Made by a program: the position numbers and the translations under genes
Assembly (NCBI RefSeq): GCF_004115925.1
Contig: NZ_SDDX01000005.1
Coordinates: forward strand, 124,001 to 188,000
Length of the DNA: 64,000 bases
DNA from: Lelliottia nimipressuralis
GTDB taxonomy: Bacteria > Pseudomonadota > Gammaproteobacteria > Enterobacterales > Enterobacteriaceae
Direction: 5' to 3'
The notes under the pieces: generated by a model
The model's database searches: none
What the model was told of the DNA's origin: nothing
What the model saw: the letters and a program-made list of their open reading frames with translations, nothing else
Part shown: positions 1-8,969 of the stretch, in pieces
Position numbering within the stretch: the first letter of the stretch is position 1
Layout of the letters: every line of letters begins with the position of its first letter

Positions 1-224
<224 letters not shown>

Positions 225-231
225 TTATTCT

Positions 232-254
232 GCCAGCGGTTTTTTGCCGCTGGC
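232..254 (+). terminator. hairpin after frmA
   Basis: An 8-bp perfect inverted repeat, GCCAGCGG and CCGCTGGC, encloses a T-rich loop 8 nt after the frmA stop. There is no U-run after the stem, so this is a candidate terminator or mRNA-stabilising hairpin rather than a textbook terminator. Confidence 0.4.
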
Positions 255-305
255 CCTTCCTGCATATTCTTCTCTAAAGTGTGACCTGTCTGGCGCTTTT
301 AGCCA

Positions 306-332
306 TAAGCAAATTTCCTGCCGTGCCGATGA
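306..332 (+). promoter_or_regulatory. candidate sigma-28 (FliA) promoter of trg
   Basis: GCCGATGA at 325-332 matches the FliA -10 element GCCGATAA at 7 of 8 positions. It is preceded at exactly 11 nt by TAAGCAAA, a weak match to the -35 TAAAGTTT. It ends 53 nt before the trg start. FliA control of MCP genes is established in E. coli; the poor -35 keeps confidence moderate. Confidence 0.45.
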
Positions 333-385
333 CTATTTTACAGGCGTGTTTTTCACGCATTTACCTATAAAGAGAGTCGACGGTC

Positions 386-2077
386 ATGGACAACACAAAA
401 ACGATGCGCAGCCCGCAAACGCTGAGCTTCCTGCATCATATCCGGCTGGTTCCGCTGTTTTCCTCAATTCTCGGTGGCATCATTTTGTTATTCGCATTGA
501 GTTCGGCTCTGGCGGGGTATTTCCTGCTGCAGGCTGACACGGATTTGCAGGATGTCACGTCTGAAATCCAGGTACGTACGGGGCTGTCGAATAGCTCGAA
601 CCATTTACGCACGGCGCGCATCAATATGATCCATGCCGGTGCGGCCAGCCGTATCGCTGAGATGGACGCGATGAAGCAAAACATTGCTGAAGCCGAGACG
701 CGTATCAAGCAGTCGCAGGAGAGCTTCGCCGCCTATATGAATCGTGCCGTGCGCACGCCTGCGGACGAAGCGCTGGATGGAGAGCTAAAAACCCGCTTTG
801 ATGCCTACATCACCGGCCTGCAGCCGATGCTGAAATACGCCAAAAACGGCATGTTTGAAGCCATCATTAATCACGAAAATGAGTCTGCGCGTCCGCTGGA
901 CGATGGCTACAACGAAATCCTGCTGAAGGCGATTAAGATCCGTACCGATCGCGCGAATGCCCTCACGACGGACGCCCACAAGCGCACTCAGCTTGGCCTG
1001 ATGTTTATGGTCGGCGCCTTTGCGCTGGCGCTGGTGCTGACCGCGATGACCTTCGTGGTGCTGCGCCGCACGGTGATTCATCCGCTGCAACGCGCTGCCC
1101 GCCGCATCGAACAGATTGCGAAGGGGGATTTGACCATGGCGGACGACCTGACCGGTCGCAGCGAGATCGGGCGTTTAACCCGCGATCTGCAAACCATGCA
1201 GCACTCGCTGGTGAATACCGTCGGAACGGTTCGCCAGGGCGCGGAGCAGATTTACCGTGGCACCAGCGAGATTTCTGCTGGTAACACCGATCTCTCTTCC
1301 CGCACCGAACAGCAGGCGGCGGCCATCGAACAGACCGCTGCCAGCATGGAAGAGCTGACGGCGACGGTGAAACAGAACGCCGATAATGCCCATCATGCGA
1401 GCAAACTGGCGGAAGACGCTTCCGGGAAAGCCAGCCGTGGCGGCCAGATGGTCTCTGGCGTGGTGAAAACCATGAGCAATATCTCTACCAGCTCGAAGAA
1501 AATCTCGGAAATCACGGCGGTGATCAACAGCATCGCTTTCCAGACCAACATTCTGGCCCTTAACGCCGCCGTGGAAGCGGCCCGTGCGGGCGAGCAGGGG
1601 CGCGGATTTGCCGTGGTCGCCAGCGAAGTGCGTACGCTGGCAAGCCGCAGCGCCAACGCGGCAAAAGAGATTGAAGGCCTGATTAATGAATCTGTCACCC
1701 TGATCGACCAGGGTTCCGGCGAAGTGGTTGCCGCGGGGAATACCATGAATGAAATCGTTGAAGCCGTGAAACGCGTCACCGATATCATGCTGGAGATCGC
1801 CGCAGCCTCCGACGAGCAGAGCCGGGGTATCGTGCAGGTGAGCCAGGCGATCTCTGAGATGGATAAAGTAACCCAGCAGAACGCCTCGCTGGTGGAGGAA
1901 GCCTCTGCGGCGGCGGCATCGCTGGAAGAACAGGGTGCTCGTCTGACCGAAGCCGTGGGCGCGTTCCGTCTTAACGGCACAACCGCCAGTCGCGGGAATA
2001 AAGCGGCGCCGGCCACGCAGCCTGCACCATTGCGTCAGGCGGTAGTTGACGGTGGGGATAACTGGGAAACGTTCTGA
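386..2077 (+). CDS. trg: methyl-accepting chemotaxis protein III (ribose/galactose sensor Trg)
   Basis: Inner-membrane chemoreceptor of 563 aa. A TM1 segment lies near residues 26-48, followed by a periplasmic four-helix sensor, TM2 near 205-230, a HAMP domain, and a methylation/signalling region with the canonical tip IAFQTNILALNAAVEAARAG. The N-terminus (FLHHIRLVPLF, then GYFLLQAD) and sensor closely follow E. coli Trg, and the neighbours ydcI and ydcJ are the same as in E. coli. By family knowledge it reads ribose- and galactose-binding proteins. Unlike E. coli Trg (546 aa), it ends in NWETF, the pentapeptide that docks CheR and CheB on Tsr and Tar. The ATG at 386 has a weak purine-rich ribosome site. 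Confidence 0.93.
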   Translation: MDNTKTMRSPQTLSFLHHIRLVPLFSSILGGIILLFALSSALAGYFLLQADTDLQDVTSEIQVRTGLSNSSNHLRTARINMIHAGAASRIAEMDAMKQNIAEAETRIKQSQESFAAYMNRAVRTPADEALDGELKTRFDAYITGLQPMLKYAKNGMFEAIINHENESARPLDDGYNEILLKAIKIRTDRANALTTDAHKRTQLGLMFMVGAFALALVLTAMTFVVLRRTVIHPLQRAARRIEQIAKGDLTMADDLTGRSEIGRLTRDLQTMQHSLVNTVGTVRQGAEQIYRGTSEISAGNTDLSSRTEQQAAAIEQTAASMEELTATVKQNADNAHHASKLAEDASGKASRGGQMVSGVVKTMSNISTSSKKISEITAVINSIAFQTNILALNAAVEAARAGEQGRGFAVVASEVRTLASRSANAAKEIEGLINESVTLIDQGSGEVVAAGNTMNEIVEAVKRVTDIMLEIAAASDEQSRGIVQVSQAISEMDKVTQQNASLVEEASAAAASLEEQGARLTEAVGAFRLNGTTASRGNKAAPATQPAPLRQAVVDGGDNWETF

Positions 2078-2160
2078 GTGGGTGAAATATCGCGAGGCGG
2101 CTATGTCTTACCCCATCGATAACATCATACGTCCGTAAACGTGAAACGTCGCTGGGCGAT

Positions 2161-2188
2161 AAAAAAAGGGGCCAATCGGCCCCTTTTT
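2161..2188. terminator. bidirectional rho-independent terminator between trg and gcd
   Basis: The stem GGGGCC (2168-2173) and GGCCCC (2178-2183) has a 4-nt loop. It is flanked by seven A on the left and five T on the right, so it can stop both convergent genes. Confidence 0.9.
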
Positions 2189-2199
2189 CATTACTGCTT

Positions 2200-4584
2200 T
2201 TACGCCTTATCTGGCAGGGCGTACGCAATAATGTAATCACCACGGTCCGGTGACTGACGCGCGCCACCTGCATTAATGATGATGTACTGTTTGCCGGTTT
2301 TCGGCGACACATAGGTCATCGGGCCTGACTGGCTGCCCACTGGCAGACGGTCTTTCCAGATCTCTTTCCCGGTAGCGGTATCAAACGCGCGCAGGTAGAA
2401 ATCCTGAGTGCCCGCGAAGAACAGCAGACCAGACTGGGTGGAAAGCGATGCGCCCAGCGTCGGCATCCCGATTGGGATCGGCATGTGCATGCGAATACCC
2501 AGTGGACCGGTATCTTCAACGGTACCAACCGGAACCTGCCACACCAGCTTGCCGCTTTTCAGATCCACGGCGGACATGGTGCCGAACGGTGGTTTCTGGC
2601 ACGGAATGCCCAGCGGAGAGAGGAAACGCTCGCGCATTGCGCCAAACGGCGTACCGTCCATCGGCACAATACCCATCTCGATACCGCTGGCGTTTTTGGC
2701 AACATTCGCGCGCGGCACCATATAGTTCGCGAGACCCAGACGCATATCGTTGACGAACATCAGACCGTTATTCGGATCAACGGAGACGCTGCCCCAGTTC
2801 ATCCCGCCGAGGGAGCCAGGGAACTGCAGGGAGCGGTCAAGACCCGGTGGGGTAAAGACGCCCTGGTGACGCATCTCTTTAAACTGAATGCGGCACAGCA
2901 GCAGATCGACCGGCGTTGCGCCCCACATGTCGGATTCGGTCAGCGTCTGGTTGCCAATCATCGGCATGCCAACGGAATACGGCTGCGTTGGGGAGTAACG
3001 TTCGCCTTCAATATTACCTGCCGGAACCGGACGCTCTTCCACTTTGGCTACCGGCTTGCCGGTTTCGCGGTTGAGCATAAAGATCATGCCCTGTTTGCTG
3101 GTCTGCACCAGCACCGGCGTGGTGCCGCCTTTACCGTCAGGGAGATCGTACAGCAGCGGCTGCGACGGCAGGTCGAAGTCCCACAGGTCGTGGTGTGTGG
3201 TCTGGAAATGCCAGCGCACCTGACCGGTGGTCGCGTCTACCGCCACAATTGATGAACTGTATTTATCGTCCAGCGCGGTACGTTCGCCAGCATAGAAATC
3301 GGGCGTTGCGTTGCCGGTTGGCAGATAGATCAGGTTCAGTTTTGCGTCGTAAGACATGGCAGACCAGACGTTCGGCGTACCGCGCGTATAGGTCTGGCCT
3401 TCTGGCGGCAGACCGGTCAGCTCCGGATTGCCGGGGTCCCAGGCCCACGCCAGTTTGCCGGTGTGCACGTCATAGGCGCGAACCACGCCCGGCGGTTCGC
3501 CAGTCGAGAAGTTATCCGCCACGCGGCCACCAACGACCACCACATTACCGGCCACCAACGGGGTAGAGGTTTGCTGGTAGTAGCCCGGTTTGATTTCACC
3601 CATGCCGACGCTGAGGTCAACAATACCGTGATCGCCAAAGTCTTCGCAGACTTTGCCCGTATCGGCGTTGATGGCAATCAGGCGCGCATCGGTGGTTGGC
3701 AGGAACAGGCGACGGGCACAGGCGGCCGGTTGCGTGTCTGTTTGTGACGTTGTCACGACGCTGTGATCTTCAAAGAAACCCAGGCCACGGCAGCGCTGCC
3801 AGTTTGGCGCGGTGGCTTTGGAATCGTAGCGCCATTTTTCTTTACCGGAATCCACGTCCAGCGCCAGCACTTTGCTGTATGGCGTGCAGACAAACAGGGT
3901 GTCGCCCACCTGCAGTGGCGTGTTCTGATCTTCTGCGCCAGAACCGTTGCTCACCGGGATATCACCCGTGTGCGCGGTCCAGGCCACTTTCAGCTCGCCG
4001 ATGTTTTGCTTGTTAATCTGGTCCAGCGCGGCAAAACGGTCCCCGTGGGTGGTGTTACCCCAGTGTTCCCAGTTTTTCTGCTCCTCGCCTGGGGCGACGG
4101 GTTTCACCGGCACCGCTTCGTTAGCCGTAACCAGCGTTTGCGGCTTAAACATCCAGCCGAAGCTCACCAGCATCGCCACGGCGAGCACGGCGGCAAGGGT
4201 AAACGCCGGGGTTTTATTTACGGCCTGGTTGCCGTTTGCTGCGCGCAGGAACGGCCAGACAATGGCACATAAAAAGGCCAGCACGGCGAGGGTAAACAGG
4301 CGCGAGAAGAGCGGCCAGAAATCCCAGCCTGCGTCACTGACGGCCCAGAATAACGACGCGATAAACGCGATGGCATACAGAATGATGCCGCTGGTGCGGT
4401 TCATGAGGATTAAAACGGCGGAGATGACCATCACCACGCCAATGATCAGGAAGTACCAGCTTCCGCCTACGGTGGCGAGCTTAAAGCCCAGCCCGCCGAC
4501 CGCCAGTCCGATGATTGCCATCAGGACGACCAGGAGCCACTGCAGGAGTCTCGGAACCCCGCGTGGCGCGCTGCCAAATGCCAT
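2200..4584 (-). CDS. gcd: membrane-bound PQQ-dependent glucose dehydrogenase (glucose/quinate/shikimate family)
   Basis: 794 aa. About five N-terminal membrane helices (roughly residues 12-150) are followed by a periplasmic eight-bladed PQQ propeller with repeated W-motif segments such as GKEKWRYDS, GKLAWAWDP and GQVRWHFQTTHHDLWDFD. The HHDLWDFD region holds the catalytic aspartate area known from E. coli Gcd. The family oxidises glucose or related polyols in the periplasm and passes electrons to ubiquinone; PQQ must be made or scavenged, and no pqq gene is in the window. The start at 4584 is chosen because AAGGAG lies 6 nt upstream; a longer reading from 4623 lacks this. In E. coli gcd is not between trg and ydcI. 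Substrate (glucose versus quinate) is not settled by sequence alone. Confidence 0.88.
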   Translation of the reverse strand: MAFGSAPRGVPRLLQWLLVVLMAIIGLAVGGLGFKLATVGGSWYFLIIGVVMVISAVLILMNRTSGIILYAIAFIASLFWAVSDAGWDFWPLFSRLFTLAVLAFLCAIVWPFLRAANGNQAVNKTPAFTLAAVLAVAMLVSFGWMFKPQTLVTANEAVPVKPVAPGEEQKNWEHWGNTTHGDRFAALDQINKQNIGELKVAWTAHTGDIPVSNGSGAEDQNTPLQVGDTLFVCTPYSKVLALDVDSGKEKWRYDSKATAPNWQRCRGLGFFEDHSVVTTSQTDTQPAACARRLFLPTTDARLIAINADTGKVCEDFGDHGIVDLSVGMGEIKPGYYQQTSTPLVAGNVVVVGGRVADNFSTGEPPGVVRAYDVHTGKLAWAWDPGNPELTGLPPEGQTYTRGTPNVWSAMSYDAKLNLIYLPTGNATPDFYAGERTALDDKYSSSIVAVDATTGQVRWHFQTTHHDLWDFDLPSQPLLYDLPDGKGGTTPVLVQTSKQGMIFMLNRETGKPVAKVEERPVPAGNIEGERYSPTQPYSVGMPMIGNQTLTESDMWGATPVDLLLCRIQFKEMRHQGVFTPPGLDRSLQFPGSLGGMNWGSVSVDPNNGLMFVNDMRLGLANYMVPRANVAKNASGIEMGIVPMDGTPFGAMRERFLSPLGIPCQKPPFGTMSAVDLKSGKLVWQVPVGTVEDTGPLGIRMHMPIPIGMPTLGASLSTQSGLLFFAGTQDFYLRAFDTATGKEIWKDRLPVGSQSGPMTYVSPKTGKQYIIINAGGARQSPDRGDYIIAYALPDKA

Positions 4585-4824
4585 GTCTATCTCCTTAAAG
4601 ACCTCGTATTCCTCCGGTGGCACGGGCGCAGAGCCTGTACCAAATGGGTAACCGAATACGGGTTTAATGATGATTTATACGATGAATACCGTTTATACGG
4701 CTTTGAAATCCACCGAATGAAATAGGGTGTGAACCATTTGGTGAATTCGTGGCTATGATAAGTCTGTTAAATTGTTTGTTGCAATTGTTAATAAAAAATT
4801 TCGCATTATTTGATTAAAAGCGAT

Positions 4825-4848
4825 AAAAAACCCGTCGGGATGACGGGT
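4825..4848 (-). terminator. rho-independent terminator of ydcI
   Basis: On the minus strand, ACCCGTC, a 5-nt loop and GACGGGT are followed by a run of T (A run at 4825-4830 on the plus strand). It lies 25 nt beyond the ydcI stop. Confidence 0.85.
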
Positions 4849-4872
4849 CAACTGGAAAGCGAAGGGAGACGG

Positions 4873-5796
4873 TTAAATCGGCATCGACTTGCGGATGGCA
4901 CTCAGCAACGCTTGCGCCCCCGATGAGAGCGGGGTGTCCACGCGGGTCAGGATACCGATCGGCTCACCGGCGCCCGGCGACGCGACAGGCAGCGCGGTCA
5001 GGGTGCCCTGGCGGAGATCTTCTTTTACCGCCCCGGACGGCACGAACCAGACATAGTCATAATCTACCGTCAGCTGGCGCGACAGGGAGGCCGAGAGGGT
5101 TTCGATACACCCCGATGGCAGCTTGCAGCCCTGCATTTGCAGCATCACTTCGGCGTTATGGCGCGGAACAGTCCCTTTTGGAGACACCACCACCGGCCAT
5201 TCCATGACCCGGCTCAGGGTGACCGTATCATGCAGCAGCGGGTGATTCGGGCGAACCACCAGCTTCAGCGATTCCAGGAACAGCAGCTCGTAATTCAGAC
5301 CGCCCATTAACTCTGGATCGGACATTCGCCCAATGCCCAGATCCAGTTCGCCAGACTTTAACCCGGCCAGCAGCATGGTGTTATTCATCGTGGCGACCTG
5401 CAGCGTGGTGTTTTTTTGCTGCTTGTGAAACTGACCAATCGCCGAAGGCAGAATGCCGAGCGCCGCCGTAGGCAGCGCGCCAACGCGGACCACATCCGAG
5501 ATCTGATCGTCCTTACGATTCAGCGCCTGACCGGCAGTATTGAGCGCATCCAGCACTTTGACGGCGTGGGTGAGAAACTGTTCGCCAACTAAGGTGAGCT
5601 GCGCGCCAAGGCGCCCGCGATCGAACAGGCGTGCGCCGGTGAGTTGTTCCAGTTCGTTCAGGGTCTTTGAGAGGGCTGGCTGGCTAAGATTAAGAGTTTC
5701 AGCCGCACGCCCCAGCGTTCCCTGTTGAGCGACGGCCACAAAAGTGTGCAGATGGCGCAAGCGTATGCGCTGACTAAACAAACCATTTTTTTCCAT
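4873..5796 (-). CDS. ydcI: LysR-type transcriptional regulator YdcI
   Basis: 307 aa, the same length as E. coli YdcI and nearly identical through the N-terminal winged HTH (RIRLRHLHTFVAVAQQGTLG, then LNLSQPALSKTLNELE). A periplasmic-binding-fold effector domain fills residues 95-305. It lies divergent from ydcJ across a 278-nt AT-rich spacer, as in E. coli. Work in Salmonella links YdcI to acid-stress responses. The family also resembles PcaQ of the beta-ketoadipate pathway, so automatic annotation may call it PcaQ. The effector is unknown. The start ATG has no strong ribosome site but is fixed by the conserved N-terminus. Confidence 0.9.
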   Translation of the reverse strand: MEKNGLFSQRIRLRHLHTFVAVAQQGTLGRAAETLNLSQPALSKTLNELEQLTGARLFDRGRLGAQLTLVGEQFLTHAVKVLDALNTAGQALNRKDDQISDVVRVGALPTAALGILPSAIGQFHKQQKNTTLQVATMNNTMLLAGLKSGELDLGIGRMSDPELMGGLNYELLFLESLKLVVRPNHPLLHDTVTLSRVMEWPVVVSPKGTVPRHNAEVMLQMQGCKLPSGCIETLSASLSRQLTVDYDYVWFVPSGAVKEDLRQGTLTALPVASPGAGEPIGILTRVDTPLSSGAQALLSAIRKSMPI

Positions 5797-6074
5797 AATG
5801 CGATGTTAAGAACAGAGCCGTGCGAGTGACAAGGGAAGATGTTTAATTTTGATAACTTGATAGCAAAATATTATTAACATTTGATCTATTTGAGTTACAA
5901 GAATTTTTTCACCCGTGGATGAGGTGATTCTCCTGAGGTTTTTTCTTCGCGCAGAAAGAGAAAAAGCGCAGGGAATAACCACTTGTCTGTCAGGATCACA
6001 AATCGCAAATTCTTCCCCCCAACGACAGCGGCCTTCTCTACACTCCAGGTAATATTCACTGGAGGCATGACATC

Positions 6075-7418
6075 ATGGCGAACACCATCACGGCTGATGA
6101 TATTCGGGAACACTTTTCGCAGGCTATGTCAGCGATGTACCAGCAGGAAGTTCCGCAGTACGGCACGCTGCTGGAACTGGTAGCGGATGTGAATCTGGCG
6201 GTACTGGAAAACAATCCGCACTTACATGAACAGCTGGCAAACGCCGATGAGCTGGCGCGGTTAAACGTCGAACGCCACGGGGCGATTCGTGTCGGGAGCG
6301 CTCAGGAGCTGTCCACCTTGCGCAGGATGTTTGCCATTATGGGCATGTATCCTGTCAGCTATTACGATCTCTCCCAGGCGGGCGTCCCGGTGCATTCTAC
6401 GGCGTTTCGTCCCATTGATGACGCCGCGCTGTCGCGCAACCCGTTCCGCGTGTTTACCTCGTTGCTGCGCATGGAGCTTATCGAAAATGTCGCCCTGCGC
6501 GAACGTGCGGCTGAGATCCTCTCCCAACGTACTATTTTTACTCCACGCTGCCTGGAACTGATTGCGCTGCATGAGTCAGAAGGGCAGTTTACTGAAACGC
6601 AGGCGCGCGAGTTTGTTCAAGAAGCACTGGAGACGTTCCGCTGGCATCGCCACGCCACCGTCGATCAGGAGACCTATCAGGCGCTGCACGATGAGCACCG
6701 TCTGATTGCCGATGTGGTCTGTTTCCCGGGATGTCATATCAACCATCTTACGCCGCGCACCCTGGATATCGACCGGGTGCAGGAGCTGATGCCGAAATAT
6801 GGCATTGAGCCGAAGATTCTGATTGAGGGGCCGCCGCGTCGTGAAGTGCCGATTTTACTGCGCCAGACCAGTTTTAAAGCGCTGGAGGAGCCGGTGCTGT
6901 TTGCCGGAGAGCATAAAGGCACCCACACGGCGCGCTTTGGCGAAATCGAACAGCGCGGAGTTGCGCTCACGCCAAAAGGCCGCGAACTGTATGACCGTCT
7001 GCTGAATCAAGCCGGAACAGGCAAAGATAATTTGACGCATCAGCTGCATCTGCGAGAGGTGTTCCAGACCTTCCCGGACAGCGAAATGTTCCTGCGCCGT
7101 CAGGAGTTGGCCTATTTCCGCTATCGTCTGACGCCTGCGGGCGAAGCGCACCGACAGGCGTTTCGCCCCGGCGACGATCCCCAGCCGCTCATTGAGCGTG
7201 GCTGGGTAGTGGCGCAGCCGATTATTTATGAGGATTTTCTGCCGGTGAGTGCGGCAGGGATTTTCCAGTCCAATCTGGGGAATGAAACCCAGGCCCGCAG
7301 CCGTGGAAATTCGAGTCGTGAAGCATTCGAAGCCGCACTGGGATGCCCGGTAAACGACGAGTTTGCGCTGTATCAGCAGGCCGAAGACCGCAGTAAACGG
7401 CGTTGCGGTTTGCTCTGA
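6075..7418 (+). CDS. ydcJ: DUF1338 protein YdcJ, 2-oxoadipate dioxygenase/decarboxylase family
   Basis: 447 aa, equal in length to E. coli YdcJ, and syntenic with it beside ydcI. DUF1338 enzymes are VOC-fold metal proteins. The characterised member HglS converts 2-oxoadipate to 2-hydroxyglutarate in lysine catabolism. Conserved features include HGAIRVGSAQEL near residue 75 and the FPGCHINHLTPRTLDID stretch near 215-235, the latter with likely metal-binding histidines. The start ATG at 6075 lies 9 nt after GGAGG; another ATG closer to GGAGG is out of frame. Family assignment is strong; activity on 2-oxoadipate is inferred from the family. Confidence 0.9.
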   Translation: MANTITADDIREHFSQAMSAMYQQEVPQYGTLLELVADVNLAVLENNPHLHEQLANADELARLNVERHGAIRVGSAQELSTLRRMFAIMGMYPVSYYDLSQAGVPVHSTAFRPIDDAALSRNPFRVFTSLLRMELIENVALRERAAEILSQRTIFTPRCLELIALHESEGQFTETQAREFVQEALETFRWHRHATVDQETYQALHDEHRLIADVVCFPGCHINHLTPRTLDIDRVQELMPKYGIEPKILIEGPPRREVPILLRQTSFKALEEPVLFAGEHKGTHTARFGEIEQRGVALTPKGRELYDRLLNQAGTGKDNLTHQLHLREVFQTFPDSEMFLRRQELAYFRYRLTPAGEAHRQAFRPGDDPQPLIERGWVVAQPIIYEDFLPVSAAGIFQSNLGNETQARSRGNSSREAFEAALGCPVNDEFALYQQAEDRSKRRCGLL

Positions 7419-7460
7419 AATCGCTACTCTGCTGGGGTGTGATGGAAAAAGAAGGCAAGT

Positions 7461-8969
7461 ATGGAAAATTCCACGACCCCAGTAGTGACCACCCGCCAGG
7501 GCGCAGTAAGCGGTTTTATTGATGATGATGTGCACGTCTGGTGCGGTATTCCGTATGCCGCGCCGCCCGTTGGCGCGCTGCGCTGGCGTTCGCCGCAACC
7601 ACCCGACTCCTGGGAAGGTATCCGTCCGGCCAATACGTTCTCGGCATCCAGCTGGCAAAACATCGACTACTGTCGGGAACTGGGCGGGGGCGACCCAGGG
7701 CGATTCTCGGAAGATTGTCTCTATCTCAACGTCTGGGCTCCTGCAAAACGGACCGGGCCACTTCCCGTGATGGTCTGGCTGCATGGCGGCGGGTATACCA
7801 TTGGCGCGGGCGGATTACCGCCTTACCAGGGGAAAGCGCTGGCACACCGCGACGTCATTGTTGTCACCATTAACTACCGTCTGGGCCATCTCGGCTTCTT
7901 CGCTCACCCGGCGCTCGCCGGTGAGGAAGCCGATGTGGTGCATAATTTTGCGCTGTACGATCAAATCGCGGCGCTTCACTGGGTACAGGATAATATTGTT
8001 GCGTTTGGCGGTGATGCGGATAACGTGACCGTGTTTGGCGAATCCGCCGGGGCGCGAAGCGTGCTGTCACTGCTGGCTTCGCCGCTGGCAAAAGGGTTGT
8101 TTCACAAGGCGATCGTGCAGAGCGGTTACACCCTTCCTGATACCCCGCGCGAGCAGGCACTGCAAAAAGGTGAGGCGCTGGCGGCGCATTTTGGCATTGA
8201 GAATGCGACGGCTGAACAGCTGAGGGCGATCCCCGCCGATGCGTTCTGGTCACTGACGGCGCCCCTCAATATTGCCCCGACGCCGATTGTCGGCGACTGC
8301 GTGCTGCCAGAAGCAATGCTGGATGTGTTTTTCTCGGCCCGCCAGCATCCGGTTCCGGTGATGATTGGTTCCAACAGTGACGAAGCCAGCGTGATGGCGG
8401 TGTTTGGCATCGATCTCGCCGGGCAAATTCAGAAGCTGCGTCGTGAGCGTCGGTTTGGCCTGGGGCTAATCAAGCTGCTCTATCCCGGTGTGAAGGGGGA
8501 TGAAGAACTGGGGCGGCAGGTGTGTCGTGACATGGCTTTTACGACCATGGGATTTGTGGTGATGCAGGCTCAGCAGCGGGTCGGCGAACCCTGCTGGCGC
8601 TACTGGTTTGATTACGTTGCGGAAGCGGAACACGAAACCTATCAGAACGGCGCGTGGCACGGCAACGAAGTGCCCTACGTCTTTGACACGCTCGGAAAGG
8701 TTGAACCCGCCAGCCAGTATGTGAACGATCGCGATTTGGCCTTTGCCGCGCAGGTGGCAGATTATTGGGTCAATTTTGCGCGATTCGCGGGCCGAACCTG
8801 TGATGCGTTACACGGCCCGACGCGCTGGCCAGCCTGCCGGAAAGGGCGTGATGTGCTGTTACGCATTGGTTTGAATAAACATGCAGGATTTCGCCTGGAA
8901 AACCGCTTTATGCGCGCCAGAATGAGTCTGTTTAAACGGGTAATGAAGCATCACGTGAGTCTGGATTGA
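7461..8969 (+). CDS. type-B carboxylesterase/lipase family protein
   Basis: 502 aa alpha/beta hydrolase of the carboxylesterase type B family. An oxyanion-hole HGGG follows VMVWL near residue 110, the nucleophile Ser195 sits in GESAG, and likely partners are Glu308 (SNSDEAS) and His400 (WHGNEVPY), giving a complete Ser-Glu-His triad. EDCLYLNVWAP is the family signature near residue 90. No signal peptide is seen, so it is probably cytoplasmic. It begins 42 nt after ydcJ and its 3' end overlaps the convergent LysR gene by 38 nt. The natural ester is unknown. It opens a block not found between ydcJ and opgD in E. coli. Confidence 0.85.
   Translation: MENSTTPVVTTRQGAVSGFIDDDVHVWCGIPYAAPPVGALRWRSPQPPDSWEGIRPANTFSASSWQNIDYCRELGGGDPGRFSEDCLYLNVWAPAKRTGPLPVMVWLHGGGYTIGAGGLPPYQGKALAHRDVIVVTINYRLGHLGFFAHPALAGEEADVVHNFALYDQIAALHWVQDNIVAFGGDADNVTVFGESAGARSVLSLLASPLAKGLFHKAIVQSGYTLPDTPREQALQKGEALAAHFGIENATAEQLRAIPADAFWSLTAPLNIAPTPIVGDCVLPEAMLDVFFSARQHPVPVMIGSNSDEASVMAVFGIDLAGQIQKLRRERRFGLGLIKLLYPGVKGDEELGRQVCRDMAFTTMGFVVMQAQQRVGEPCWRYWFDYVAEAEHETYQNGAWHGNEVPYVFDTLGKVEPASQYVNDRDLAFAAQVADYWVNFARFAGRTCDALHGPTRWPACRKGRDVLLRIGLNKHAGFRLENRFMRARMSLFKRVMKHHVSLD

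Noticed and set aside
275..308. alternative sigma-28 promoter using TAAAGTGT at 275
   Set aside because: The -35 is excellent but the next GCCATAA is 19 nt away instead of 11.
244..537. 97-codon open frame overlapping the trg promoter and start
   Set aside because: It covers the sigma-28-like promoter and the first 50 codons of trg in another frame and shows no recognisable protein features.
6855..7784. 309-codon minus-strand frame
   Set aside because: Antisense to ydcJ and the esterase, both of which have clear family motifs; composition is that of a GC-rich shadow frame.
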